Assembly: GCF_026162425.1 (NCBI RefSeq)
Contig: NZ_JAOBQJ010000006.1
Span: forward strand, 171,186-235,185
Source of the DNA: Flexivirga meconopsidis
Lineage (GTDB): Bacteria > Actinomycetota > Actinomycetes > Actinomycetales > Dermatophilaceae
Length of the DNA stretch: 64,000 nucleotides
Reading direction: 5' to 3'
The notes under the pieces were generated by a model that was not told where the DNA came from, did not search any database, and saw nothing but the letters and a program-made list of their open reading frames with translations. Every line of letters begins with the position of its first letter. Position 1 is the stretch's first letter. A program made the position numbers and the translations under genes. Positions 56,370 through 64,000 of the stretch are shown in pieces.

Positions 56370-58355
56370 ATGGCCAATCGACTCGCCGATGCCCTGAGCC
56401 CCTACCTACGGCAGCACGCCGACAACCCGGTCGACTGGCAGGAGTGGGGGCCGGCCGCGCTGAAGGCCGCCCGGGAGCAGGACCGGCCGATCCTGCTTTC
56501 GGTGGGCTATGCCGCGTGTCACTGGTGCCACGTGATGGCGCACGAGTCGTTCGAGGACGACGAGGTCGCCGAGGCGATCAACACCGCCTACATCCCGATC
56601 AAGGTCGACCGCGAGGAGCGACCGGACGTCGACGCGGCATACATGACTGCGACGACTGCGATGACCGGCAACGGGGGCTGGCCGATGACCTGTCTGCTCA
56701 CGCCCGACGGCAAGCCGTTCTTCGCGGGCACCTACTTGCCCAAAGCACAGTTCCTGCAACTTCTTTCGGCTGGCCGTCATGCGTGGGACACCCAGCGTGA
56801 CCAGGTGCTCGCGTCCAGTGCGAACATCGCCCAGCAGTTGTCGGCAGCCACGGGACGCGGCCGGCAGGAGGCAGCCACAGCGGAGTTGACCGATCGCGCC
56901 GTACGCACTCTCTCCGGGGAGTATGACGAGACGAACGCAGGGTTCGGCAGCGCACCGAAGTTCCCGCCGTCGATGGTGTTGGAATTCCTCCTGCGCCATC
57001 ACGCCCGCACCGGTGACGAAAAGTCGCTGCAGATGGCGGAGCAGACTTGTGACGCGATGGCCCGCGGCGGGATGTATGACCAGCTCGCCGGAGGGTTCGC
57101 GCGCTACAGCGTCGACGCCACCTGGACCGTGCCGCACTTCGAGAAGATGCTCTATGACAACGCGCAGTTGCTCCGTGTCTACGCCCACCTCTGGCGCACC
57201 ACGAAATCCGAGCTTTCCGAACGAGTTTCGCGCGAGACGGCCGATTTTCTGGTGCGCGACCTGGGCACCGCGGAAGGCGCGTTCGCGTCCGCGCTCGACG
57301 CGGACACCGATGGCGTCGAAGGCCTGACCTATGCGTGGACCCCGGACCAACTGCGCGAGGCCCTCGGCGAAGCGGACGCCGGCCGGGCCGCTCGGCTGCT
57401 CGCCGTGACCCCGACCGGCACCTTCGAGGCAGGCGCCTCGACCCTGCAGCTGCGACGCGACCCGGATGATGCCCGCTGGTGGCACGACACCAGGGCGAAA
57501 CTGCTGGCCAGACGCCAGACCCGACCACAGCCGGCGCGCGACGACAAGGTCGTGACCTCGTGGAACGGCCTGGCGATCGCCGCACTGGCCGAGGCCGGGA
57601 TGATTCTCGGAGTGCCGGAATGGGTTGAGGCAGCACAGCAGTGCGCCGACCACGTGCTCGCCCTGCACCTGGTCGACGGTCGTCTGCGCCGCACCTCGCG
57701 CGCCGGCCGCGTCAGTGCGGCACCGGGTGTCGCGGACGACTACGGCAACCTGGCCGAGGGGCTGCTCGCCCTCCACCAGGCAACCGGGGACGTCAGCTAC
57801 CTCCGGGCGGCGAGCGACCTGCTGCAGACGGCCGAAGCCCAATTCGCCTCCCCCGATGGCGGATTCCGCGACACGGCCGCCGACGGCGAGCAACTCTTCC
57901 TCACGCCCCGCGGGGCAGGAGACAACGCCGAACCGTCAGGCACCTCCAGTCTGGCGGGCGCGTTGCTCACCTACAGCGCCCTCACCGGGGACACCGGTGC
58001 TCGCGAACGCGCCGAGCGCGCGGTCGCCTCCATGGGCGAAGTCACCACGGCCGCACCGCGATTCGCCGGCTGGGCACTGGCGGTCGCGGAGGCGACCCTC
58101 GCCGGCCCGCTCCAGGTGGCCGTCGTCGGCAACACCCGCGGCGCACGCGGCTTGCGGCGCACCGCATGGCGCACGCCGACCGCGGGCGCCGTCGTCGTCG
58201 CCGGCCCACCCGATGCCCCGGGGCAGCCGCTGCTCGCCGAGCGCCCGCTCGTCGACGGTGACCCCGCCGCCTATGTCTGTCGCGGGTTTGTCTGCGACCG
58301 TCCGGTCACCTCGTCTGAGGAGTTGGCTGCCGCCCTCACCCGCCCAGACGCATGA
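56370..58355 (+). CDS. thioredoxin-domain protein of the YyaL / DUF255 family
   Basis: 661 aa from ATG 56370. N-terminal thioredoxin-like domain with CHWC at 50-53 (GYAACHWCHVMAHESFEDDEVAEAIN), NGGWPMTCLLTPDGKPFFAGTYLP, then an (alpha/alpha)6 barrel (GMYDQLAGGFARYSVDATWTVPHFEKMLYDNAQLLRVYAH, DDKVVTSWNGLAIAALAEAG) like N-acylglucosamine epimerases. The family is widespread (human SPATA20) and without a firm biochemical role. Confidence 0.93.
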   Translation: MANRLADALSPYLRQHADNPVDWQEWGPAALKAAREQDRPILLSVGYAACHWCHVMAHESFEDDEVAEAINTAYIPIKVDREERPDVDAAYMTATTAMTGNGGWPMTCLLTPDGKPFFAGTYLPKAQFLQLLSAGRHAWDTQRDQVLASSANIAQQLSAATGRGRQEAATAELTDRAVRTLSGEYDETNAGFGSAPKFPPSMVLEFLLRHHARTGDEKSLQMAEQTCDAMARGGMYDQLAGGFARYSVDATWTVPHFEKMLYDNAQLLRVYAHLWRTTKSELSERVSRETADFLVRDLGTAEGAFASALDADTDGVEGLTYAWTPDQLREALGEADAGRAARLLAVTPTGTFEAGASTLQLRRDPDDARWWHDTRAKLLARRQTRPQPARDDKVVTSWNGLAIAALAEAGMILGVPEWVEAAQQCADHVLALHLVDGRLRRTSRAGRVSAAPGVADDYGNLAEGLLALHQATGDVSYLRAASDLLQTAEAQFASPDGGFRDTAADGEQLFLTPRGAGDNAEPSGTSSLAGALLTYSALTGDTGARERAERAVASMGEVTTAAPRFAGWALAVAEATLAGPLQVAVVGNTRGARGLRRTAWRTPTAGAVVVAGPPDAPGQPLLAERPLVDGDPAAYVCRGFVCDRPVTSSEELAAALTRPDA

Positions 58356-59238
58356 GCCGAGCGCCGTTGTCCCACAACACCGCCCGCATCCAGTCGTCTC
58401 CCAGTTGTAGCCGGGCGAGCGCATCGAGCTGGTGCGCATAGGGGTATGGAATGTTCGGGTAGTCCGAGCCGAGCACGACCCGGTCCCGCAACTCTCCGAG
58501 ACGTTCGGCATACCCGTCGGGAAGGGGCGCGAACCGTCCGGTGAAGTCGGTGGCCACCATGGTCGTGTCCAGGTGCACATTGTCGAATCGCTCCACCAGG
58601 TCCGCGAACTCGTGATACTCCGGCATGCCGGCATGCGCAATGACCAGCGCCAGCGACGGATGCCGCTCCAGCACCCGTGCGACACGCTCGGACCCGGTGA
58701 ACTCCCCTGGGATCGGCGCAGATCCGGCATGTATGACGACAGGCACTCCCGAGGCAGCAAGCGCCTCCCAGGCGGGCTCCAGCAACTCGTCATCGGGGCG
58801 GTAGGCACCGACCTGAACATGCATCTTGAAAAGACGCGCTCCCGCGTCGAGGGCTTCACCGACGTAGTCACCCACGCCCGGCTCGGGGTAGAGCGTCGCG
58901 CTGTGTATCGCGTCCGGCACCCGTGCGGCGAAGTCCGTGCACCAGTCGTTGAGCCAGCGCGCCATCGCCGGCTTGTGCGGATAGGTGAGCGACGGCACCC
59001 CACGCACGCCGAGGTCGCGCAGCACCGCCAACCGGGTCGGCTCGTCGAAGCGGTAGGTGATCGGCCACTGGGCGCCGTAGTGCTCGGTGGCCTCGTCGAA
59101 GTAGCGCCACACCTTGGCAAGCATCGGCTCGGGCAGGAAGTGCACGTGGATGTCGGCGAGCCCGGGCACACCCAATGCCGTGAGGTAGGCGGGGATCTCG
59201 GCGTCGGACTGCGGGCCGGGCGTCGTGGGAGTCGTCAC
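58336..59238 (-). CDS. amidohydrolase 2-family (ACMSD-like) metal hydrolase
   Basis: 300 aa from GTG 59236-59238. Metal-binding DIHVHFLPEP, HVQVGAYRPDDELLEPAWEALAASGVPVVIHAGSAP, LVIAHAGMPEYHEFADL and VVLGSDYPNIPYPYA are the amidohydrolase_2 landmarks (HxH, H, H, D). Substrates are typically decarboxylated or hydrolysed carboxylates; the exact one is unknown. Its GTG overlaps the upstream kinase's stop (GTGA); its 3' end overlaps the yyaL-like gene by 20 nt. Confidence 0.88.
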   Translation of the reverse strand: MTTPTTPGPQSDAEIPAYLTALGVPGLADIHVHFLPEPMLAKVWRYFDEATEHYGAQWPITYRFDEPTRLAVLRDLGVRGVPSLTYPHKPAMARWLNDWCTDFAARVPDAIHSATLYPEPGVGDYVGEALDAGARLFKMHVQVGAYRPDDELLEPAWEALAASGVPVVIHAGSAPIPGEFTGSERVARVLERHPSLALVIAHAGMPEYHEFADLVERFDNVHLDTTMVATDFTGRFAPLPDGYAERLGELRDRVVLGSDYPNIPYPYAHQLDALARLQLGDDWMRAVLWDNGARLMRLGG

Positions 59239-59741
59239 GTGAGCGCCTGATCGATCGCGCGATAGGTGATCTCGGCGGCACCCTCCTGGCACTGCAGGAC
59301 CAACACATCCGGCCGCTGGCCGATCCGATGCACGAAATTGTTGTGATACCAGGCCAATTCATCCTCCGTAGGCTCGAACTCCCGGCCACGTGCGGCGACC
59401 CGGCGACTGATGTGCTGCAGGCTGTCGAGCAGCAACAGCTCGCGGAAATCGGCCCCGGCAGCGGCCGCGAGAGCGGCGAGCCGGTCGAGGAATTCCTCGG
59501 CGAGCACCAGCTGCGGCAGCCACACGTCGTGACCGGCCCGCAGGTGAGTGTCGGCCATCGCCACTGCGAGCTCACGCACCGCGTGCAGACCTTCCGGTGT
59601 GTGACGCACGGACGCGCCGAGCAGGGGTCGCAGCTCGTCGGGGTCCAGGCACAGCGTCATCGGCTCGCGCTCTGCCCGCAGCCGTGCAAGGGTCGACTTC
59701 CCGACGGCCGGCGGGCCATTGAGCAGGACGAGTTGCGGCAC
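59235..59741 (-). CDS. P-loop kinase-like AAA protein
   Basis: 168 aa. The P-loop GPPAVGKSTLARL is at residues 9-21 after MPQLVLLN. Later VWLPQLVLAEEFLDRLAALAAA and FEPTEDELAWYHNNF complete a small nucleotide or metabolite kinase fold of the type annotated AAA_33/zeta-like. No antitoxin gene is near, arguing against a zeta toxin. Coupled to the amidohydrolase; the two may act on the same unknown metabolite. Confidence 0.8.
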   Translation of the reverse strand: MPQLVLLNGPPAVGKSTLARLRAEREPMTLCLDPDELRPLLGASVRHTPEGLHAVRELAVAMADTHLRAGHDVWLPQLVLAEEFLDRLAALAAAAGADFRELLLLDSLQHISRRVAARGREFEPTEDELAWYHNNFVHRIGQRPDVLVLQCQEGAAEITYRAIDQALT

Positions 59742-59782
59742 CCGTGCAGCTTATCCACCGTGCCGCGGCGCGCTAAGACAGA

Positions 59783-60283
59783 ATGACCGTCATGACGCAG
59801 CGGGAAGTGCTCACCTGGGAGATGTTCGGCGACGCCAGCCGCGAGTTGGCGCAGGCGATCGCGGACGACGGCTACCAGCCGGACCTGATCATGTCGATCG
59901 CGCGCGGCGGTCTGATCCCGGCCGGCGCCATCAGTTACGCACTCGGCATCAAGAACGTGCACGTGATGAACGTCGAGTTCTATACCGGCATCGACGAACG
60001 GTTGCCGATGCCGGTGATGTTGCCGCCCGTCCCCCAGCCGGTCGATCTCTCGGGAGCGACCGTGCTGGTCATCGACGACGTGGCCGACACTGGCGGCACG
60101 TTGGAGCTGGTCAAGCAGTTCTGCGAGGGGCACGTGCAGGAGACCCGCTGCGCGGTCATCTACGAGAAGTCTCGCTCGGTGGTGAAGTCGGACTACGTCT
60201 GGAAGCGCACCGACGAGTGGATCGACTTCCCCTGGTCCAGCAAGCCGCAGATCGAGGCCGGGCAGACCACGGACCCGCAGTAG
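59783..60283 (+). CDS. phosphoribosyltransferase (Gpt/Hpt-like)
   Basis: 166 aa; a second ATG at 59792 is also usable. The PRPP-binding loop VLVIDDVADTGGTLELV, with early ARGGLIPAGAISYALGIKNVHVMNVEFY, identifies a type I PRTase. Similarity is to xanthine/hypoxanthine-guanine transferases; a purine salvage role is likely but the base is not settled. Confidence 0.9.
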   Translation: MTVMTQREVLTWEMFGDASRELAQAIADDGYQPDLIMSIARGGLIPAGAISYALGIKNVHVMNVEFYTGIDERLPMPVMLPPVPQPVDLSGATVLVIDDVADTGGTLELVKQFCEGHVQETRCAVIYEKSRSVVKSDYVWKRTDEWIDFPWSSKPQIEAGQTTDPQ

Positions 60284-60298
60284 TGCCGCCCCGGTGGT

Positions 60299-63200
60299 TC
60301 AGCCCTGCGGGCGAACGAACGGGAACGCCAGGGTCGCCTTGATGCTCTGCCCGGTCAGCATCATCACCAACCGGTCGACACCGAATCCGAGCCCACCGGT
60401 CGGCGGCATCGCATACTCAAGCGCGGACAGGAACGCCTCGTCGAGTTGCATCGCCTCGACATCACCGGCGGCGGCTGCCATCGACTGCTCGGTGAAGCGC
60501 TGCCGTTGATCGACCGGATCGGTGAGTTCGCTGTAGGCAGTGCCCATTTCGGCACCGAAAGCAACCAGGTCCCACTGCTCGGCCAGTCGCGGATCGTTGC
60601 GATGCCGCCGCGCGAGCGGCGACACCTCGACCGGGAAGTCGCAGTAGAACGTCGGGAACGTCGTCTGCTTCTCCACCAGTGCCTCGTAGAGCTCCATCAC
60701 CAGCTTGCCCGCCGAGTGCTCCGGCCGCACCGCCACGTCGTGCTGCCGGCAGACCCGCGCCACCTCCTCGCGGCTGGACGACGACGTGAGCTGCACGCCC
60801 GCGGCCTTCGACACCGCGTCGTGCACGGTGACCACGGGCCACTCCGGTGAGAGATCGACCTCGTCATACCCACCAGCACCGTTGGGACGCAACGCAATCG
60901 GTCGTCCGTGTATGGCGGTGGCCACGCGCAGGAAGACCTCACGGGTGAGCACGCGCATTGTGTTGTAGTCGCCGTAAGCGGCATAGGCCTCGAGGGAGGT
61001 GAACTCGGGGTTGTGCGTCGCGTCGGCACCCTCGTTGCGGAAGTTGCGATTGAGCTCGAACACCCGCTGAAAACCGCCCACTACCAAGCGTTTCAGGTAG
61101 AGCTCCGGCGCGATCCGCAGATAGAGCTCCATGTTGTAGGCGTTGATGTGCGTGGTGAACGGCCGTGCTGCGGCGCCACCGTGGATCGGCTGGAGCATCG
61201 GGGTCTCGACCTCCATGAAGCCCTGCTCCACGAACGCCTCCCGCATCGTCCGCACCGCCGCCGACCGCTGCGCGAGCATGCCGCGCGCCTGCGCATCGAC
61301 CAGCAGCTCGAGTGACCGGTTGCGTGCCCGGACGTCGTCGCTGAGCTGCACGTGCAGGTCAGGCACCGGACGCAGACACTTCGCGGCCATCTGCCAACCG
61401 GTCATCAGCACCGACAGCTCGCCGTTGCGGGAGGTGGCGACCGGTCCGGTGACGCTGACCAGGTCACCGAGATCGACGGCCTTGCGCCAGAGGCACCGCG
61501 CGGCGTCGGGCGAGTCCGCCGTGGTCACCATCACCTGGATCATCGCGCCGTCGTCGTCGAGCACCGCGAAACAGACCCCGCCGAGGTCACGCACCGCGCG
61601 CACCCGCCCGGTCACCGAGACGACGTCGTCGGTCACCGTGTCGGGCGGCAGATCGTCGTATGCCGGCACGATCTCGCGCACCCGGTCGCTGCGCGGGACC
61701 TGCACTGGGTAGGCGTCCACGCCGGCCTCGTCCAACAACTCGAGCTTGCCCCGCCGGACCTTCTGCTGCTCGGAGAGGTGAATCGCCGGCGGGGCCGGCA
61801 GCAGCAATGCGTCCTCCTGCTCGATCACCCGGTCGACGAACCAGGGCTCCGGGCGCGGCGGCTGCACGTCGGACGGCCGCGGGCCGGTCAGCAGGCGTGG
61901 CCCGATCATCGGCACGAAGCCCTCGGCGATGCCCATGGCCAGACCCGCGCGGGGCACGGTGAGCGCCGGGTCGTAACACAGCAGGCGCGGCACCCACGTC
62001 GGCTTGTACTTGTCGTTGGACCGGTAGAGCGTCTCGAGCTGGAAGAACCGCGACGCGAAAGACAACGCTGCGTCGTTCAACCGCGTGATCGGACCGGCGC
62101 CGACCTGGTCGGCGCTGCTGAACACCTCGCGGAACACCGCGAAGTTCAACGAGATCCGGCGAATGCCGTGTTCTGCGCCCGACTCGATCAGCTGAGCGAC
62201 CATGTACTCGTTGAGGCCGTTCTCGGCGTCCCGGTCGCGACGCATCAGGTCCAACGAGATCCCGCGCACCCCCCACGGCACGAACGACAGGAAGCCGCGT
62301 ATGTCGCCAGTCGCGTCGTGTGCAGTGATGATCACGCAGCGGCCGTCGGCGGGGTCACCGAGCCGGTTGAGCGCCATGGAGAATCCGCGTTCGGTCTCTT
62401 CGCCGCGCCACTGCTCGGCGAGCTGGGAGATCCGCTGCAGCTCTTCGGGCGACAGCTCGCTGTGCCGGCGCACCTGGGTGCTGTAGCCCGCCCGGCTGAC
62501 CCTGGTCACCGCCTGCCGGACCGGGCGCATGGTGCGGCCGCGCAGCGAGAACGACTCGGTGTCGATGATCGCTTCGTCGCCGAGGGCGAACGCCTTGAGA
62601 CCGGCCTCGACATACTCATGAGTGCCCCGCTCGGAGCTGGACAGCACCGCGGCGTACAGACCGTGTTCGCGGCATTGCTGCAACCACGCCTGAATAGCCG
62701 GCTGCCAGGAACTCACCCGTCCGATCGGGTCGGCGCTGGCGACACTGACACTGCCCTCGTTGCGATAGGTCACCGCTGCTGCGCCGTCCGGAGAGAAGAC
62801 CACGCTCTTGTCCCGGCGGGTGGCGAAGTAGCCGAGCGAGTCGTTCTCGCCGTGCAGGAGGAGCAGCCGGCGGACCGCGAGCTCCTCGTCCGCGCTCTGG
62901 AACTGCCGTCCGCGACCGGAGCGGAGGAAGACCAGGCTCGCCAGCAGCAACGCAATGGTCGACATGATGCCGGCGAGCCCGTAGATCCACGCGTGGCCGG
63001 TGTGACCGTGCATCCCGGGACTGGTCGAGTCGCTTGAGATGCCGAACGTCGACCGGAGCGCGAAGCGACCGATCTCCCGAGATCCCGTCAACTCGCTCGG
63101 GGCGGTCGCAGCCAGGGAGAAGGTGACGGCGAACGAAATCAGCAGGCCGACGACCAGCACACCCACGGCGGCCAGTCGGCTTCCTTCCGCGAGCCGCGCC

Positions 63201-63721
63201 GGGAAGGCACTGCGCGAACGCACCACCAGCACCAGGACGACGACACCGATTGCGAAGAACACCGCGGTGACCGGGATGCTGGTGATGAACGAGTAGTAGT
63301 CGCGCTCGAAGCCGCGCAGCTGGGTGTCCTGCAGCCACTCCTGGTGGAAGATCGCACTGAGCAGGACGGCCAGGCTGCCGAGCACGCTGATCGCCATGAG
63401 TATGACGACGAGGTTGAAACCGGCGCGCAGTCGCCGGCGCACCGCTCCCGCGAGCACGAAGAGCAGGCAGACGATGAAGAGGCTCGGTTCGGAGGGCACG
63501 TTGACCATGCCGAGCAGGTCGCTGACGATCTCGACGACGATGTTGTGCCGCAGTAGCACGCTGACCAGCGACCAGATCGCCGCGAAAAGGTAGATCCGGC
63601 CGATCCACCGGGCCACCCGCTCACGCCACGGCACTGACACGCGCTCGCGCCGCGGGCCGCCATACGCATTGATCGAGCCCTTGAGCAGTTGCGGAAGCTT
63701 CGGCACGATTCGTCGCTCCAA
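60299..63721 (-). CDS. lysX: bifunctional lysyl-phosphatidylglycerol synthase / lysyl-tRNA synthetase
   Basis: 1140 aa. The N-terminal 270 residues have about six to seven helices (IYLFAAIWSLVSVLLRHNIVVEIVSDLLG, VFFAIGVVVLVLVV, WIYGLAGIMSTIALLLASLVFL). A DUF2156 GNAT-like lysyltransferase part follows (EQWRGEETERGFSMALNRLGD, RRISLNFAVFREVF). From about residue 690 an OB fold (VVSVTGRVRAVRDLGGVCFAVLDDDG) and a class II LysRS core (VETPMLQPIHGGAAARPFTTH, FELNRNFRNEGADATHNPEFTSLEAYAAYGDY, GLGFGVDRLVMMLTG). It lysinylates membrane PG, giving resistance to cationic peptides. Confidence 0.95.
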   Translation of the reverse strand: MERRIVPKLPQLLKGSINAYGGPRRERVSVPWRERVARWIGRIYLFAAIWSLVSVLLRHNIVVEIVSDLLGMVNVPSEPSLFIVCLLFVLAGAVRRRLRAGFNLVVILMAISVLGSLAVLLSAIFHQEWLQDTQLRGFERDYYSFITSIPVTAVFFAIGVVVLVLVVRSRSAFPARLAEGSRLAAVGVLVVGLLISFAVTFSLAATAPSELTGSREIGRFALRSTFGISSDSTSPGMHGHTGHAWIYGLAGIMSTIALLLASLVFLRSGRGRQFQSADEELAVRRLLLLHGENDSLGYFATRRDKSVVFSPDGAAAVTYRNEGSVSVASADPIGRVSSWQPAIQAWLQQCREHGLYAAVLSSSERGTHEYVEAGLKAFALGDEAIIDTESFSLRGRTMRPVRQAVTRVSRAGYSTQVRRHSELSPEELQRISQLAEQWRGEETERGFSMALNRLGDPADGRCVIITAHDATGDIRGFLSFVPWGVRGISLDLMRRDRDAENGLNEYMVAQLIESGAEHGIRRISLNFAVFREVFSSADQVGAGPITRLNDAALSFASRFFQLETLYRSNDKYKPTWVPRLLCYDPALTVPRAGLAMGIAEGFVPMIGPRLLTGPRPSDVQPPRPEPWFVDRVIEQEDALLLPAPPAIHLSEQQKVRRGKLELLDEAGVDAYPVQVPRSDRVREIVPAYDDLPPDTVTDDVVSVTGRVRAVRDLGGVCFAVLDDDGAMIQVMVTTADSPDAARCLWRKAVDLGDLVSVTGPVATSRNGELSVLMTGWQMAAKCLRPVPDLHVQLSDDVRARNRSLELLVDAQARGMLAQRSAAVRTMREAFVEQGFMEVETPMLQPIHGGAAARPFTTHINAYNMELYLRIAPELYLKRLVVGGFQRVFELNRNFRNEGADATHNPEFTSLEAYAAYGDYNTMRVLTREVFLRVATAIHGRPIALRPNGAGGYDEVDLSPEWPVVTVHDAVSKAAGVQLTSSSSREEVARVCRQHDVAVRPEHSAGKLVMELYEALVEKQTTFPTFYCDFPVEVSPLARRHRNDPRLAEQWDLVAFGAEMGTAYSELTDPVDQRQRFTEQSMAAAAGDVEAMQLDEAFLSALEYAMPPTGGLGFGVDRLVMMLTGQSIKATLAFPFVRPQG

Positions 63722-63834
63722 TGCTGCCTGCTCCCCGAAGATGGCCCGCGGCTCCCGTGACGCGGCGTGTCGCCGAGCCTAACAATCTCACACGGACGCC
63801 GGCTGAGAGCGGAATGGCAGGATGCTGGACATGC

Positions 63835-63869
63835 GAAAGGCCCGCCTGAGTAACTCAGGCGGGCCTTTC
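63835..63869 (-). terminator. rRNA operon terminator
   Basis: GAAAGGCCCGCCTGAG (63835-63850) and its exact complement (63854-63869) around a TAA loop give a 16-bp stem; on the minus strand it follows the 5S gene by 11 nt and ends in CTTTC. Confidence 0.93.
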
Positions 63870-63880
63870 TTCAAATGTTT

Positions 63881-64000
63881 GTTCGGCGGTGTCCTACTCT
63901 CCCACACCCTACCGAGTGCAGTACCATCGGCGCTGAAGGGCTTAGCTTCCGGGTTCGGGATGTGACCGGGCGTTTCCCACTTCGCTATAACCGCCGAAAC
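63881..64000 (-). rRNA. rrf: 5S ribosomal RNA
   Basis: The minus strand reads GTTTCGGCGGTTATAGCGAA, then CCCGGTCACATCCCGAACCCG and GAAGCTAAGCCC..., ending GGACACCGCCGAAC, which pairs with the 5' end. This is a clear actinobacterial 5S of about 120 nt, possibly missing a base or two at the window edge. 23S and 16S should lie to the right. Confidence 0.96.

Noticed and set aside
59235..59741. Zeta-type toxin
   Set aside because: The P-loop kinase lacks an epsilon-like antitoxin neighbour and is coupled to a metabolic gene.
61352..63037. 561-codon open frame opposite lysX
   Set aside because: Same reason; lysX motifs occupy the other strand throughout.

Overview
The window is high-G+C actinobacterial DNA. 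Mycothiol metabolism (mca), a LysX-type lysyl-PG synthase/lysyl-tRNA synthetase, the glmS-acpS-nnr-alr-tsaE-tsaB-rimI gene order, a DUF222/HNH gene, a mycobacterial-type LexA box and Tat signals all fit a Micrococcales-like actinobacterium. Dermacoccaceae or Intrasporangiaceae is my best guess; the family is inference only. Almost all of the window is densely coded, with many 1-4 nt stop/start overlaps.

Layout. 1-7.4 kb: a leftward operon glmS > acpS > nnr > alr > alpha/beta hydrolase > tsaE > tsaB > rimI (cut by the window edge), for cell-wall precursors and tRNA t6A. 7.5-24.5 kb: mostly housekeeping genes (coaA, GntP permease, a secreted transglycosylase-like protein, PhoH, an S66 peptidase, an FNT channel, uppS, hemolysin III, mca, greA, a DrrAB-type ABC exporter, metB, a squalene-cyclase-fold protein). 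24.5-29.7 kb: an accessory segment carrying decayed genes (a DHA2 transporter apparently in two pieces, an FMN reductase with a TGG-to-TGA stop) around intact regulators and small enzymes (MFS, DHFR-like reductase, two SRPBCC proteins, one fused to ArsR). 29.8-32.9 kb: a fused alpha-beta glycyl-tRNA synthetase, unusual for this phylum. 33-42 kb: FHA protein, lipoprotein, tandem GNAT, msrA, VapBC-type toxin-antitoxin, oxidoreductase, DUF222/HNH, ferritin, hydrolase. 42-47.7 kb: the SOS mutasome imuA-imuB-dnaE2 behind a perfect LexA box. 47.8-56.3 kb: Tat hydrolase, HIT protein, LacI/MFS divergent pair, a PopR/ClgR-like regulator convergent with two clpP genes, a MarR/MFS divergent pair and a Tat-exported glycine-rich protein. 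56.4-64 kb: thioredoxin-domain protein, amidohydrolase, P-loop kinase, phosphoribosyltransferase, lysX, and a 5S rRNA with its terminator at the right edge.

The most unusual whole-window signal is an octamer, GTATGNCG (reverse CGNCATAC). I saw it about 90 times by eye, roughly half on each strand, in genes and between genes; about 7 would be expected at an assumed 69% G+C. It appears to dictate codon choice: the rare Ile codon ATA occurs mainly inside it. I know no named system for it. Regulation can be read directly in several places: the LexA box, paired LacI palindromes, a MarR dyad, an ArsR palindrome, a VapB palindrome, a dyad before the ABC exporter and a possible iron box before ferritin.
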